64,000 bases of DNA from Anadara kagoshimensis (Eukaryota; Mollusca; Bivalvia; Arcoida; Arcidae): contig JACFYK010000024.1 in NCBI GenBank assembly GCA_021292105.1, positions 186,001 to 250,000 on the forward strand, read 5' to 3'. Position numbers and translations under genes: made by a program. The notes beneath the pieces were generated by a model, which saw nothing but the letters and a program-made list of their open reading frames with translations, searched no databases and was not told the DNA's origin. The first letter of the stretch is position 1. Each line of letters opens with the position of its first letter. This document shows positions 12,401 through 23,327 of the stretch, in pieces.

Positions 12401-13261
12401 TATACTTATTTTCCAGTCAGTCTGGTCAGTTTCTGTTTCAACAGTGTCTACTTTGAAACCATCACTGTCACTTTCACTACCTTCTATATAGTGCACATTT
12501 TGTTTTTTCTTCGGTTTTATTTTTGTCCGACACTTTACTGCAAAATGATTTATTTTGCCACATTTTTCACAAGTTTTTCCAAATGCAGGACAGTTTCTTG
12601 GTCCATGTCGCTTTCCACATTTTTGACAGTCATATTCATATTCTGTATTTTTCCTAGTTTGTTGTATTTGTTCCTTTCCTTTCTTTTTTCTTAAAACATT
12701 TACTTGTGCCTCTCCTTGGGCATCATTCATTTTTCTTAATTGCTGTTCCGAAATTTCTGTTGCTCTACAGATTTCCAGAGTTTTTTCTAGAGTTACATCT
12801 GACTCTCTTAGTAGTCTTCTTCTTACAGTGTCATTCTTTATGCCACACACTATTCTGTCTCTAATTAAAGAGTTTTCTAAGGTACCAAATTCACAGGATT
12901 TGGCCTTTACCTTTAAGTCAGTGATATAACTGTCTATACTTTCACCTTCTTCTTGGACCCTTGTATTGAACACATGTCTCTCATAAGTAATATTCCTTCT
13001 AGGGTTACAGTATTCCTCGAATTTTTGTGTTATTTTTTCCAGTTGTAATTCATCCCCTGGATTGTCCCATGTAAATGTGTTATATATTTCCACTGCCTCT
13101 GGACCAATAACATGTAACAATGTGTTCGCTTTTATTTCGTTCCTTCTGGTACTAAGACCTGTAGCTACTAAATAAATATCGAACTGTTGTTTGAACTTCC
13201 TCCAGTTTTCTTTTAAATTCCCAGTTAAATTTAAAGACGGAGGTGGTGAAAGCCTTTGCAT
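9449..13261 (-). CDS. gag-pol: Gypsy Gag-Pol polyprotein
   Basis: A single 1270-residue frame. The Gag region (about 1-250) ends in two zinc knuckles, CQKCGKRHGPRNC (212-224) and CEKCGKINHFAVKC (231-244). An aspartic protease follows with LDTGA at 298-302. Reverse transcriptase spans about 430-640, with catalytic Asp in TLDVSSG (515) and the FVDD box (575-578), a common Gypsy variant of YxDD. RNase H covers about 715-840 (VDSSSEG, IEKELLA, TDHKPLE, ADTLSRS). Integrase has an HHCC zinc site (H937, H940, C970, C973) and a DDE core (D1001, D1054, E1090; 35 residues separate the last two). No chromodomain is obvious. One oddity is that the integrase core looks short after DYRNTPIKG (1116-1124), where relatives usually carry several more residues. 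Gag and Pol share one frame, so no programmed frameshift is needed. I took the first Met, 33 bp inside the LTR. Confidence 0.95.
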   Translation of the reverse strand: MQRLSPPPSLNLTGNLKENWRKFKQQFDIYLVATGLSTRRNEIKANTLLHVIGPEAVEIYNTFTWDNPGDELQLEKITQKFEEYCNPRRNITYERHVFNTRVQEEGESIDSYITDLKVKAKSCEFGTLENSLIRDRIVCGIKNDTVRRRLLRESDVTLEKTLEICRATEISEQQLRKMNDAQGEAQVNVLRKKKGKEQIQQTRKNTEYEYDCQKCGKRHGPRNCPAFGKTCEKCGKINHFAVKCRTKIKPKKKQNVHYIEGSESDSDGFKVDTVETETDQTDWKISIQIGKQKVCLKLDTGAQCNVLPKDVYNRISRKPLNKSKARLVAYSGHKIKVLGKTTLTVTYKGKFYLVEFQIVHGNVIPVLGLKTCMEMNLVKRVHVVNINNNKDPNEIMDEYADVFKGLGCLKGEHHIKIDKSIKPVIHPPRKVPFTLKKKVKAELDKMESQDVIEKVNEPSEWVNSMVTVEKPGNKVRICIDPRDLNKAVQREHYPMKTVEEIASKLNGAKYFSTLDVSSGFWTIKVDEESSKLLTFNTPFGRYRYKRLAFGVSSSPEVFQKTASQIFEDIENCEVFVDDILVWGSTLEEHNETLRKVLKRARKVNLKLNKKKSKIGCTEVTYIGHKFGENGIKVDSEKVQGIHDIQRPTNKKELQRFMGMINYVSKFIPNLSIINQPLRQLLEKNVNFQWDERHEQCFNELKNLLSQTPVLRYYDQNKELVLSVDSSSEGLGACIIQESQPIAYASRSLNKAERNYAQIEKELLAIVYGCNKFHQYIYGRPVVVETDHKPLEALFRKSLASAPLRIQKMMLKLQKYNLKVMYKPGKYLYIADTLSRSATKCEHSEDYDEFEVHPLSLLSITETRMEEIRKETEKDTVLQILKQTVLKGWPELSSDCAKEVKEYWNYREEITVHTGILLKNQRVIIPSSMRKFILEKLHTSHMGIEKCKSRARDLVFWPGINNDITAIVTKCQICNKYRNSQQKEPLKVHDPPDRPWQKVGMDLFEMDKVNYLVIVDYYSKFFEVAKLYGTTSKSVINKIKPQFARHGIPEEVISDNGPQFVSQEFKEFARKYEFRHTTSSPKYSQSNGMVERTVQTVKRLLKKARDDKKDPYLSLLDYRNTPIKGILLFGRRTRTLIPTNPELLKPPYKSIKKNLEDKQENQKYYYDRNTKELPELKPGDTVRITTENNTPAIVENKTENPKSYNVKTEDGTVYRRNRRHLIKTNENTNIEESVKQPETVKQTVTVNSENRTSSGRLVKPPKKFSDYKLDK

Positions 13262-13278
13262 TTTTAGATATTTTATAT

Positions 13279-13294
13279 CAATTTTCTGACACCA
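13279..13294 (-). other. Gypsy primer-binding site
   Basis: On the minus strand, directly after the 5' LTR, the sequence is TGGTGTCAGAAAATTG. It begins TGG, as expected for pairing with the CCA end of a tRNA. The TGGTGTCAGAA start suggests a tRNA-Leu-type primer; that identity is an inference. Confidence 0.75.
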
Positions 13295-13584
13295 TGTTAT
13301 GTTCTACTACACTGTATAAGACTACAACACGTCTTGTATGTTTTGACTACAATTTTATTCTATATCTAAATTAAACTAAACAGACAAATATCAATACATT
13401 CTTGTAGGCGTGGTTAACTGTATCAATAGAGAGAGGGAGAGAGGAGAGAGACCTTTAATGTGATGTCCAGCTGTTCAATAAACCATTAAGCACTTGAGTG
13501 TTAATCTTACTGTAACTGACCTACAGCAGTGTGTGAGAAAGTATTTAAACTAAAATGAATATTTAAATTAGCTATATCATAACA
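13295..13584 (-). repeat. Gypsy 5' LTR
   Basis: 290 bp, the same length and sequence as 8889-9178 as far as I can read. It should contain the element's promoter. It is followed by the CATGT target duplication. Confidence 0.93.
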
Positions 13585-13589
13585 CATGT

Positions 13590-14555
13590 ATTTATTATTA
13601 TACGTTACTACATATGTGACACAATTTTATTACATTTGTGTCCGTTACTACATTTGTGGTAGTTACTACATATAGGGGTCCCACATGGGTCAAAAGTCAC
13701 ATGGATAATCTGAAATCAACTGTATCATGCGTTTATTCATATAGATGCATTTTTATCTGTTCATCTGGCTCTTATTATTATTAAATTTTTTCATTACATA
13801 GCAAAGCGGCTCAAATGGGTAGCTTATATTGGCAGACATTTATTTCAGTATAGGGCCTCTTATACTAAATATGATATAATTTGATATAGTAAAGGTCCTA
13901 TACAAAAGCAGTTGTCTGCTGTGGTGGATCTAGGGACATACATATACTCCCACATGATTTGAAACTCAGAACTTAATGCTTTGATTTTCTAAATTTTAAA
14001 GATCATATGTATTGAATTACTTTTTCCCTGTATCTTTAAGTAACTTAAGTTGGTAGTTGAAATCACTAACCGCACACATTTGGTCGTAAAATAATCAGCG
14101 TTCGTTCAAAGTTGGGAGTAGAACTTCGCGGACCAGTTTGACTGCGATTTCAAATTTCCGGAGAAAACAACTGATTTTCTGCGTGTAGTTATAAAGTTTC
14201 CCAGTCGGACCAGGTTCGTGCTTCAGATAGTTTATGTATAAAAAAAATTCTAACTGGTCAGAAATGTACTTATTATCAACATGAAATTTTCGGCGATTTT
14301 AATTTTATGCTTTCTGCAGATCAATCTACAGAAAAATTGAACGAAATAAATACACAAATTGAAAATTTTATGTTGATGAAATTATTCATGACCAAGGTCA
14401 ATTATTCAAAGAGATCCTGTCTAACCAGTTTTCGATCGAAAAGTGAAAATGTCTGAATGACTTTAATTTCTCCTGATATGTTCGTATCCGTAGTTTTCTA
14501 GAGAAACTCTCGTGGAACTTTGTTGGTTTGAATTGGAAACTGCTCTGCTGGAATT

Positions 14556-14605
<50 letters not shown>

Positions 14606-14842
14606 TACTTACATTTTGCAAAAACAATTACTTGATGAGACTGCGATTTTATTTTAAACTTTTTTCAAAATACACATGTACAGAAATCGAGGTCCGACCG
14701 TAAACCATTGATGCGTTTAAGACGATGGTCTCATCACCTGTATTAAGTCACCTGTGCGATCGCCAGCCCGTTAAGTTACAATGGGAACTAGATATACCCG
14801 ATTTTCAAATTTAAATTTCACCAATAACAATATTATTTTCTA
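13590..14842. other. Non-coding stretch with a CT microsatellite
   Basis: No gene recognised. It contains short 'gttactacat' repeats near 13605-13670 and a (CT)n run at 14559-14601. Confidence 0.5.
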
Positions 14843-15170
14843 AAAATGTCTGGTTCTCAGTGAAAAATGCATACTGTCACGAATATTCAAATATAAAAAT
14901 GATTAAAATATCTTGAAAAAAATCCATTCCACTTTTTGATTTAAAATATGGTGACATTTTACTTAATTTCCCTATGAAACTCATTAGAAAGTGCACAGCA
15001 CTGTTTGTATAAACAGCTTTTTTCTTATTAAAGATACAGAAAAGTGAAAATGTCTGGTTTTCATGATAAAGTTTACATCGTGATGAAAATTCAGTTATAA
15101 AAATCTTAATGGTACCTTTAAAAAAATCCATTCCACTTTTAATTTGAAATTTAGGTGGTACAATATTTGT
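14843..15170. repeat. Diverged tandem duplication, about 203 bp period
   Basis: Two adjacent related copies. 'aaatgtctggttctcagtg' (14844) matches 'aaatgtctggttttcatg' (15047), and 'aaaaatccattccacttttt' occurs near 14918 and again near 15121. The copies are well diverged and non-coding. Confidence 0.6.
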
Positions 15171-15484
15171 ATCAATATTTCAGTCAGTGTATAAGGGCCA
15201 ATATGATAGACTACCGGTATGTATATACTATGGATATGTATAGACTACCATGGTCAAATACTAGCCTACTGGATCTAATACAACATTGTGCCCTTTTCTA
15301 TTTAAAATATTATTAAAGGATTAAATCAAGTTAGAAAAAATAGGAAGTAATGAAACGTGCACATTTTTATTTACCATTTTATTATAATTTTTATTTATTT
15401 AACTAATAGAGTATGAGACGTTAAAATAACAAAAGTTCAGAAAAATATGCATATTTTTATTTATTATATTTCATATTTCATTTA

Positions 15485-15518
<34 letters not shown>

Positions 15519-15803
15519 TCTATTAACAATATCTATTTTATTCAAGTTTCAAAAGTAACCAATGCCATAAAACATTTCACAGTTTAACCCTAAATGAAAT
15601 ACAACATGATAATTCCCAGCCATGTTATTATTATTAAAAAACAATTAACATTTACATTTAAATAATTGTCTATTGAACGGATTTAAAATTGTTTTAATTA
15701 TATTAATATAAAAAAAAAACAGAGTGACGAAAAATAAATTTATAACTAATATTTATTAGATTTTCAAACGGTTCATGATAAAATTATCATTCAAATACAT
15801 CAC

Positions 15804-15838
<35 letters not shown>

Positions 15839-16172
15839 CCACGCAGTTACTACCTCTAATTTAAATAAAGCTGTGATGTTAATTGCCTGCGATGACACAA
15901 ATAACATGAGCTAGGTAAAGTGATGGGTTAGGTTCGATTTTTTGTTTATTGGAAAATTAATTGATTAATGAAACAAGAAGGTAAACCGTCACGCTTGAGC
16001 CCCTACTGTTCAATAGGAACGTTATGTTCAGATTTTTTTAATTCTCATGAACTTTTAGAATATTATATCGCATTTGACCATGTCCCGATAATGTCCTGAT
16101 TGTTAAAATAAAAAGTAATATTATTGTATATTGATCATATTTATTAAACAATATTTGTGACTTGAGAGTGAT

Positions 16173-16227
<55 letters not shown>

Positions 16228-17361
16228 AAACGTTACACATGGCTTTGTCCTTACCAGTGCCAGGTTTATGTTGCATTCTTTTCACAATTCAGGTCGATGA
16301 ATAAAATAAAATAAAATAAAAAAAATATTGCAGTTAACTATTCAGCATTGGATTTGTCGGTTCAATTAGATCAATCAAATCATCTAGTTATAAAAAATAA
16401 ACATAAGAAAAATCATAGTATTTATTTATTTATTTATTTATTTATAATCAAGCTAAAATGAAATGTTTTAAAAAACGAAGATTTATTATTTAAATCTCTG
16501 CTAGATTGCATTGTTGAAGCTGAGAAAATATCTTATCAATTTTTATTTATTTATTTATTTAGTATTTATTTAGTATTTATGTAAAACATTAATATAGCTA
16601 GAATGGAATATTTAAAAACGCTGATTTAATTTTTATTTAAACTTGGAGTAAGCATATAAGACCCCGACAAAACGTATTTAAAACAAATTTTCAATAAGCT
16701 AGTACATATGCATGTTAATTGTTTTTTTATCATTTCATTACGAGATGCATTCAGGTCATTAGTGTCTAAATACTGATTATAATCCGTCTGCGTTTAGCCA
16801 GAGACATATAAAACCCCGATTAGATTTTTATTGCTCTCCAAAATTGGAATTATCTAACAGGTCACGCTCGACTGAACTACCTTAATTTATAACTGTAAAG
16901 TATATCACACCTGAGATGGCCAGTATAGGACGACTTCTAATGTAGGGGCAGATAACCCTTCAGATCGGGCCTCGATTTCTGCGTATGAAATAACAAGTCG
17001 TTGAAAGGTGTGTATTGGTGAGACATGAGTACTGTAAAACTTATAGTACATGCCTGTCGAAAGTTTAACACTAATCTAACGAATTAGTGCTGAATCAACC
17101 ATTCAAATCGACCTCTCGTGCCCAATACAAATCGCACGCAGGACAACTCGAACCCATAATGAGACAATTAGAACCCAAGACACCCCGTACCCAAACCGAG
17201 ACAATCCGTACCCAAGAAAACAATTTACATCCGTTTTTTGTAATGGTCTTGCTATCAATTAGAGTTAATAAGGTTTATTTTGAAAAAAAAAAGTTTCCTA
17301 GCAATAACTTATTGGTTTGAACACTAGAGTTCTACGACAAGGACACATTTCTTTTTCACTT
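15171..17361. other. AT-rich, microsatellite-dense stretch
   Basis: It holds (AAT)n at about 15486-15517 and 15808-15836, (CT)n at 16177-16225, an (AAAAT)n run near 16298-16325, and (TTTA)n near 16416-16446 and 16540-16562. Around 17095-17225 there are loose repeats of 'gacaa', 'gtacccaa' and 'gaaccca' words. No gene was supported. Confidence 0.6.
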
Positions 17362-17514
17362 GTGTCATATACATGTACCATTTTTTGAATTTAATCATAA
17401 AATACATTCAAAAAATGGTATATGACAATATATTAAATTCATTAAATATATCAAATTAATATATAAAATATATTAAATTAATTATGATTAAATTCAAAAA
17501 ATGGTATATGACAC
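17362..17514. mobile_element. Small foldback element (MITE-like)
   Basis: 'gtgtcatata...accattttttgaatttaatcat' at the left is inverted at the right as 'atgattaaattcaaaaaatg' followed by 'gtatatgacac'. The left arm has a 5-6 bp extra piece. A middle copy of 'attcaaaaaatggtatatga' at about 17406-17425 repeats the right-arm sequence. AT-rich loop; no coding. Confidence 0.6.
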
Positions 17515-17984
17515 TTGCTTGGCCCATCAAATTCACAGGTTAAGCTGTGAGAGGTCCTGAGTTTGAAGGCTAATGTCATTACCACAATGGTCGCATAAGC
17601 ATTTTACATACTGCTTTTACTGTAACTGATTGAGATTTTATATAACAGTTTGACTGGTATTTTATTGTCGTAGTGAACACAAAATCTTTTCAAACAGCAG
17701 TCTAATATCTGACCCCTATTTTTTGTTTATTTATAAAAGGTGTTACGGACGTAGTAGAAGACATGCGGTCGACACATTCTATACATACAGAGTTTTCCAT
17801 CGTTATGCCCACATAATACCCTTAAAACAACATTATTCTTGTCATTATTTAAGAAAAATATTATTCTATTGTTATTGTATTGAATTTTTTTTTTCATCCC
17901 ACACACACGACAATGATCCATTTCTTAGACAAATTCCGCAGTGTACTGAGGAAGTTCTTTACTGAAAATGGTCCATTTTCTTTT

Positions 17985-18840
17985 AAATGAACTGTCTCAA
18001 AAGTGATCAAAGACCGACGTTTTCTTTACATAAAATGATAATATAATAAATTTTGTTTATTTTGGTATGATTTTTTCTCAGATTTATATAATATTACAGA
18101 ATTGTGGTAATCTTAAAACAACACGATACACAGCATATACAAGAAAGTTGCATAACGTAAATGGGCCATTTTTCCATATTTTCTGAAAATATTGCGTCAG
18201 GGTTGCAACTTCACACGGCGATTCAAATGTGATGAAGACGGTGCAACCTATTCAAAATTGTATCAAATGAAAGAGAAATTGATGAATGTTTGGTAACTGG
18301 GTTTTGTTTTCCCTATTTGAGGTTTCATTTATGAGAAAAATTCAACAAAATTTTATTTTTCCATTTTCCGACCGTGTAGCCTAAAATTTCAACCTTGGAA
18401 AATATGACCGTTCTATAATTTCGGTTGTTATGACCCGGCTGTTAAATTTTTTTAAATGAAAATTATATTGTTAAAACTCGTAAATTCTTGTGAATATCGT
18501 AATATACAAGTTTTTGAAATCTGTCTCTTATTTTTGAAATAATGGCGAAGTGAGTAATTTCTTTCTAAATCTAAGTAAAATTGCGATTCTCTCATGAAAA
18601 GTGAAGAAAATATTTCTTTGTCGGCATATTAAAGATTTTTCGTTAACATTCAAATTGGTTCATTTTGAAAATTATACCATTGTTTTCTGTATGTTATGCC
18701 GTTCCTAATGAGATATCCCGCGAGAAAATCTCTTTAAAAATATCCAAGTTATCGCAGTTTTTCCATGACGCATAGGCTAAAAATATGCTTACCGGTACAA
18801 TTGTACCGGTAGGAACGGGAAGGGGTTAATATTAAAATTT
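17985..18840. other. Unassigned non-coding repeat-like block ending in a palindrome
   Basis: An AT-rich block with no coding frame. It ends at 18790-18811 in a perfect 22 bp palindrome (TACCGGTACAA and its inverse), followed by 'aggaacgggaaggggttaat'. A similar 'aaccctttcccgttctg' end stands at about 7609-7625, which suggests a dispersed element. Class unknown. Confidence 0.35.
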
Positions 18841-19873
18841 ATTTTAAAGTTTTAACAAGTGACGATTAATTTTAGTGTATTTGATAAAATAAAACTCGTC
18901 GCATCTGTTTATGTCGAGGCTAAAATTCAGAAATTCTGGGTCTCCACACAGTTTGTTCATGATGTTTATCTGTTTCTGGATCAAATAAATACAACTGAAT
19001 GCTGATTTCATCAATTTAAGGTTGTCTATTACTTCCTAAAAGCATGAAGAATCATTTGACATATACAGGTGTAAGAGTTGTTAATTTTATGTCCATTCAA
19101 CATACCCTACGTCGCTATATCAGCATTATTAGTACTGTCCGCCATGTTAGTTACTACAAAGGTTACTTAAGTGACATAAAACAAGGATCAGCCTCGATAT
19201 GGAGATGTTTTCACTCAACCTAGATAAAGGCCAAATTCAAGGCCTTCAAACCGCTATAACTTTCTTATTGGTCATCAATTTTGATGCAGTTTTTGATATT
19301 GTGATAATATAATGGTATTTAACACAAATATGAAATAAACAATTTTTGTTACAGGTACTTTTGTCATAGTTATATATTATAATCATCACATAAAAACTGA
19401 AACCTCAATGTTAAAATCATTACCTATGTGATATATCTTTGTGATGACACAATTTGTCTGTTCAAATGCAAGATGTATCAGTGCACTTCTTTAGTTTACT
19501 TCCTTTTATTTCAGATTACAGTGAAAACTGAAAATAGAGTAAAATAGTGCTCATAAATAATTACAACAAACATTTTGATGACTTTCTTGTATAAATATCT
19601 TTAAAGCACAAAAAGACTCATTTTATGTCTTATTATAAAAGAGGAAACTGACTTCTGATAATTTTAAACAGAAATTACACAAATTATATATACAAAATGT
19701 CATAAAACTGTCTTATTACATTCTTGCTTTAGTACAAACACAAATCTTGGTGAAACTGTAAGCTGATACATATCAGGAAAAGGTAATAAAGTATATCATA
19801 CTTAATGTTTTTTACTTTAATGGTCAGAAAGATGTCTTTGAAAATGTTGTTTAACATTTCATAGAAAAACTTA
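18841..19873. other. Stretch with no recognised feature
   Basis: AT-rich. No coding frame, RNA or repeat structure that I can support. If the exon proposed at 19874-19974 is real, part of this would be its 3' UTR; a minus-strand AATAAA lies near 19506-19511. Confidence 0.4.
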
Positions 19874-19974
19874 TCAATTTTTTTCTTCAGTCTGTTTCTG
19901 TTTTTTACTTGATTTAGTGCTATGATCTACTCCAAGGGAATATTTCAAGGTTGCTGTACACAGGTGTTCTGTAT
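19874..19974 (-). CDS. Possible terminal exon, unknown protein
   Basis: On the minus strand, an acceptor-like 'aattcatttacag' precedes 19974. The frame after it (first two bases completing a codon) runs 32 codons to TGA and ends in a lysine/glutamine/glutamate-rich tail (KSSKKQKQTEEKN). A minus-strand AATAAA occurs about 365 bp downstream. The entry phase is the same as for the candidate exon at 35071-35186, and both begin with an Asp codon followed by an LC-T-TLK-like stretch. That could mean alternative last exons or chance. A 32-codon open stretch is not rare in this composition. I do not recognise the product. Confidence 0.25.
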
Positions 19975-20517
19975 CTGTAAATGAATTAAAATATGACATT
20001 TTTTAAAATTACATTGATGTAGACACAATAAGCAAGGTATTTTAAAAAGCTTTATAAATGGACATCAGACTATGTGTTATTATATTCAGGTCAAACATCT
20101 TTCCAAACTTTGTAGCTTTTCATCCACTAAAGACAAGCATGAAGCTTTAAGTCTGTCATTTTAGTGCAAAAGCTAAGCTTCTCAAAAACTATAAATATAA
20201 AGTTTCAAAATGCTTAACCTTTTCATTCACTGCAAGGAGTTCCCCACTTAAGGACACTTTTACCGTCAAAAAAAGTTAAAATTTAAAACGCTTGGCAGAA
20301 CTAGTATCTGTGATTTTATCTCATCCAGTTTAAGTCTGCCAAATTCTGCAATAGCATTTTAAATAGGCCTCATTTTATCTACATAAATGATTTTATAATT
20401 GTTTTACTTTTTTTAACACCCATTCTCATATAATTTTAGCATATATATATATAAAGTATATAATTGTTTATATTACTTTTCATAGTCTCTTAGTTTCATA
20501 TTGTTTAAATTCATGAA

Positions 20518-21777
20518 AAAGAAAGGTGGCACATTATTCTGCATCAGTGTTCCAAGTTAATTAGTTTACTTTACTCAGCACAGATATCTACAAAGAAAGG
20601 TGGCACATCATTCTGCATCAGTGTTCCAAGTTAATTAGTTTACTTTACTCAGCACAGATATCTACAAAGAAAGGTGGCACATTATTCTGCATCAGTGTTC
20701 CAAGTTAATTAGTTTACTTTACTCAGCACAGATATCTACAAAGAAAGGTGGCACATTATTCTGCATCAGTGTTCCAAGTTAATTAGTTTACTTTACTCAG
20801 CACAGATATCTACAAAGAAAGGTGGCACATTATTCTGCATCAGTGTTCCAAGTTAATTAGTTTACTTTACTCAGCACAGATATCTACAAAGAAAGGTGGC
20901 ACATTATTCTGCATCAGTGTTCCAAGTTAATTAGTTTACTTTACTCAGCACATATATCTACAAAGAAAGGTGGCATATTATTCTGCATCAGTGTTCAAAG
21001 TTAATTAGTTTACTTTACTCAGCACAGATATCTACAAAGAAAGGTGGCACATTATTCTGCATCAGTGTTCCAAGTTAATTAGTTTACTTTACTCAGCACA
21101 GATATCTACAAAGAAAGGTGGCATATTATTCTGCATCAGTGTTCCAAGTTATTTAGTTTAATTTACTCAGCACAGATATCTACAAAGAAAGGTGGCACAT
21201 TATTCTGCATCAGTGTTCCAAGTTAATTAGTTTACTTTACTCAGCACAGATATCTACAAAGAAAAGTGGCACATTATTCTGCATCAGTGTTCCAAGTTAA
21301 TTAGTTTACTTTACTCAGCACAGATATCTACAAAGAAAGGTGGCATATTATTCTGCATCAGTGTTCCAAGTTAATTAGTTTACTTTACTCAGCACAGATA
21401 TCTACAAAGAAAGGTGGCATATTATTCTGCATCAGTGTTCCAAGTTATTTAGTTTACTTTACTCAGCACAGATATCTACAAAGAAAGGTGACACATTATT
21501 CTGCATCAGTGTTCCAAGTTATTTAGTTTACTTTACTCAGCACAGATATCTACAAAGAAAGGTGGCACATTATTCTGCATCAGTGTTCCAAATTAATTAG
21601 TTTACTTTACTCAGCACATATATCTACAAAGAAAGGTGGCACATTATTCTGCATCAGTGTTCCAAGTTAATTAGTTTACTTTACTCAGCACAGATATCTA
21701 CAAAGAAAGGTGGCATATTATTCTGCATCAGTGTTCCAAGTTAATTAGTTTACTTTACTCAGCACAGATATCTACAA
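20518..21777. repeat. 74 bp tandem array, 17 copies
   Basis: Seventeen copies at an exact 74 bp step, without length variants in the boundaries I checked. Each unit starts 'aaagaaaggtggcacattat' and ends with 'actcagcacagatatctac'. Copies differ only at a few positions (cacatta/catatta, ttaatt/ttattt, cagat/catat), some of which recur in non-adjacent units. No unique spacers are present, so it is a minisatellite. Confidence 0.97.
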
Positions 21778-23322
21778 CTTATTAAATATAAAACTGAAGC
21801 CTTCATCGAGGAAACACCTTGTCTGTCTGTCTGTCCATTATGTCCGGAGGTTTATTCATTATACTGTTATATTGTACTCTGTATGGTAATAGCCGATGAA
21901 GTGTAACCATGTACACCCTTATTTAGTACAAACTGAATTCTGTGCTGATAGTAATAATATTCAGTGACTTTTAACTGATTTATTCAAGTTGACATGTGGT
22001 ACACACACTAATTTTAAAATTCCTACATAAATTGTGTGTTTGTTCAGCGTATATATATTGTCATAATTATAACCTATATGAACATGTTTATCTGATGCAG
22101 TTTTTTGGTAATATACATTTTGTGTATCAATGTATGCATAATTTTATCTTCATCAGTATACGTTTGTTTAAAATTCATATATTATTATCTATGTATCACA
22201 TATTACACAAGTTTAGAAATGACAGTGTATATTGTGATGCCGTACTTCAACTTAAAAAACTTGAACACCTTGATAACTCGAAGTCATCACCAAAGAAGTT
22301 CTACTGACTATATAAAAAGGTATAGTTTTTGAGATAACTAACCGTTTCAGTATTTGTTTGCATCTGTGACTTTGATCTTTAAACCTCTAATCTTTATTAA
22401 TGTATCAAAATGATCTTTAGGCCAATAACTACAGTATTCTAGTATACACGTCTGCACAAAATGCATAAAGTTTTCAAGATAATTAACCATTTCAGTATTG
22501 ATTTGCATCTGTGACCTTGACATATGTTATTCCATATCTAAGCTATATTTTTTGTATGCTCAGTGGAGATATTTTTTAAAGATTTTCACTTTTTCCCAGT
22601 TTTTGACATAACTCCTTTATTTTTGCAAATCTGAAAGCCCTTTACCTTCACACCATTAATGTCAAGTATCATCCAACTTTGGCCAGTAGTTTTGAAGGAG
22701 TTGATTTAAATGTGAAAAGTTTACACACGACACATGGCAGATAAAGATAGATAACAATAACTCATCTGAGCCTTTAGCTCAGGTGAGCTAAAAACAAATG
22801 CTGCATTTTGAAATCAAAGACATACAAACGTCCTTCATCTAGCTCTTGCCTCTTCACTCCAATACCACTACTGGCTGGCATCTTCATCAAAATTAGCTTA
22901 AGCAATGTCTGCACATTGGACCTCGGCCTACATGTAGACACTTAACTCCCTCAATGCATTGAGCATGCACACACAAGGGTTGAAACATTTATTTGGGATT
23001 CCATGAGATGAGTATCAGAGTTACCAAAACCTCTCATAATGGAATCTGGATGGGCTTTTTGACAATTTTTACTTTATTGACATCCATATACCATAAACGA
23101 CCAGGTATATATATACTGTTTTAAAATCTTAATTAGTATACCAGTGTAATAATAGTGTCTGATAGGCCACATTGGATGACTATAGAATTCTTGCATAGAT
23201 CTCCATTATGTAAAAAAAATTATCCCATTTGATTGCATTCTTACATTCCTGTGCCTTGATTTCTTGATAACAATTTCGTCAATAAGCTTTGGTTCAATTT
23301 CTGTTGTTTTACTGGTAACATT
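21778..23322. other. Non-coding dispersed-repeat sequence
   Basis: It contains two related stretches near 22335-22375 and 22475-22530 ('accgtttcagtatttgtttg' versus 'accatttcagtattgatttg'). A hairpin lies at 22761-22788 ('ctcatctgagc'/'gctcaggtgag'), a motif type typical of the ends of molluscan non-autonomous repeats. No gene found. Confidence 0.5.
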
Positions 23323-23327
23323 CTATG

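Larger units (their letters stand above)
8884..13589 (-). mobile_element. Complete Ty3/Gypsy LTR retrotransposon
   Basis: A full-length element of 4696 bp (8889-13584) on the minus strand, flanked by the 5 bp target duplication CATGT (8884-8888 and 13585-13589). The two 290 bp LTRs begin TGTTATG, end CATAACA and look identical base for base, so insertion was recent. A primer-binding site abuts the 5' LTR and a polypurine tract abuts the 3' LTR. One unbroken Gag-Pol frame fills the interior. There is no env-like third gene. The mag/K02A2.6-like group, common in molluscs, is a reasonable clade guess but is not proven here. Confidence 0.95.

Noticed and set aside
20518-21777. CRISPR-like regular array
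   Set aside because: The 74 bp units are repeated whole, with no unique spacers, in a eukaryotic transposon-rich context.
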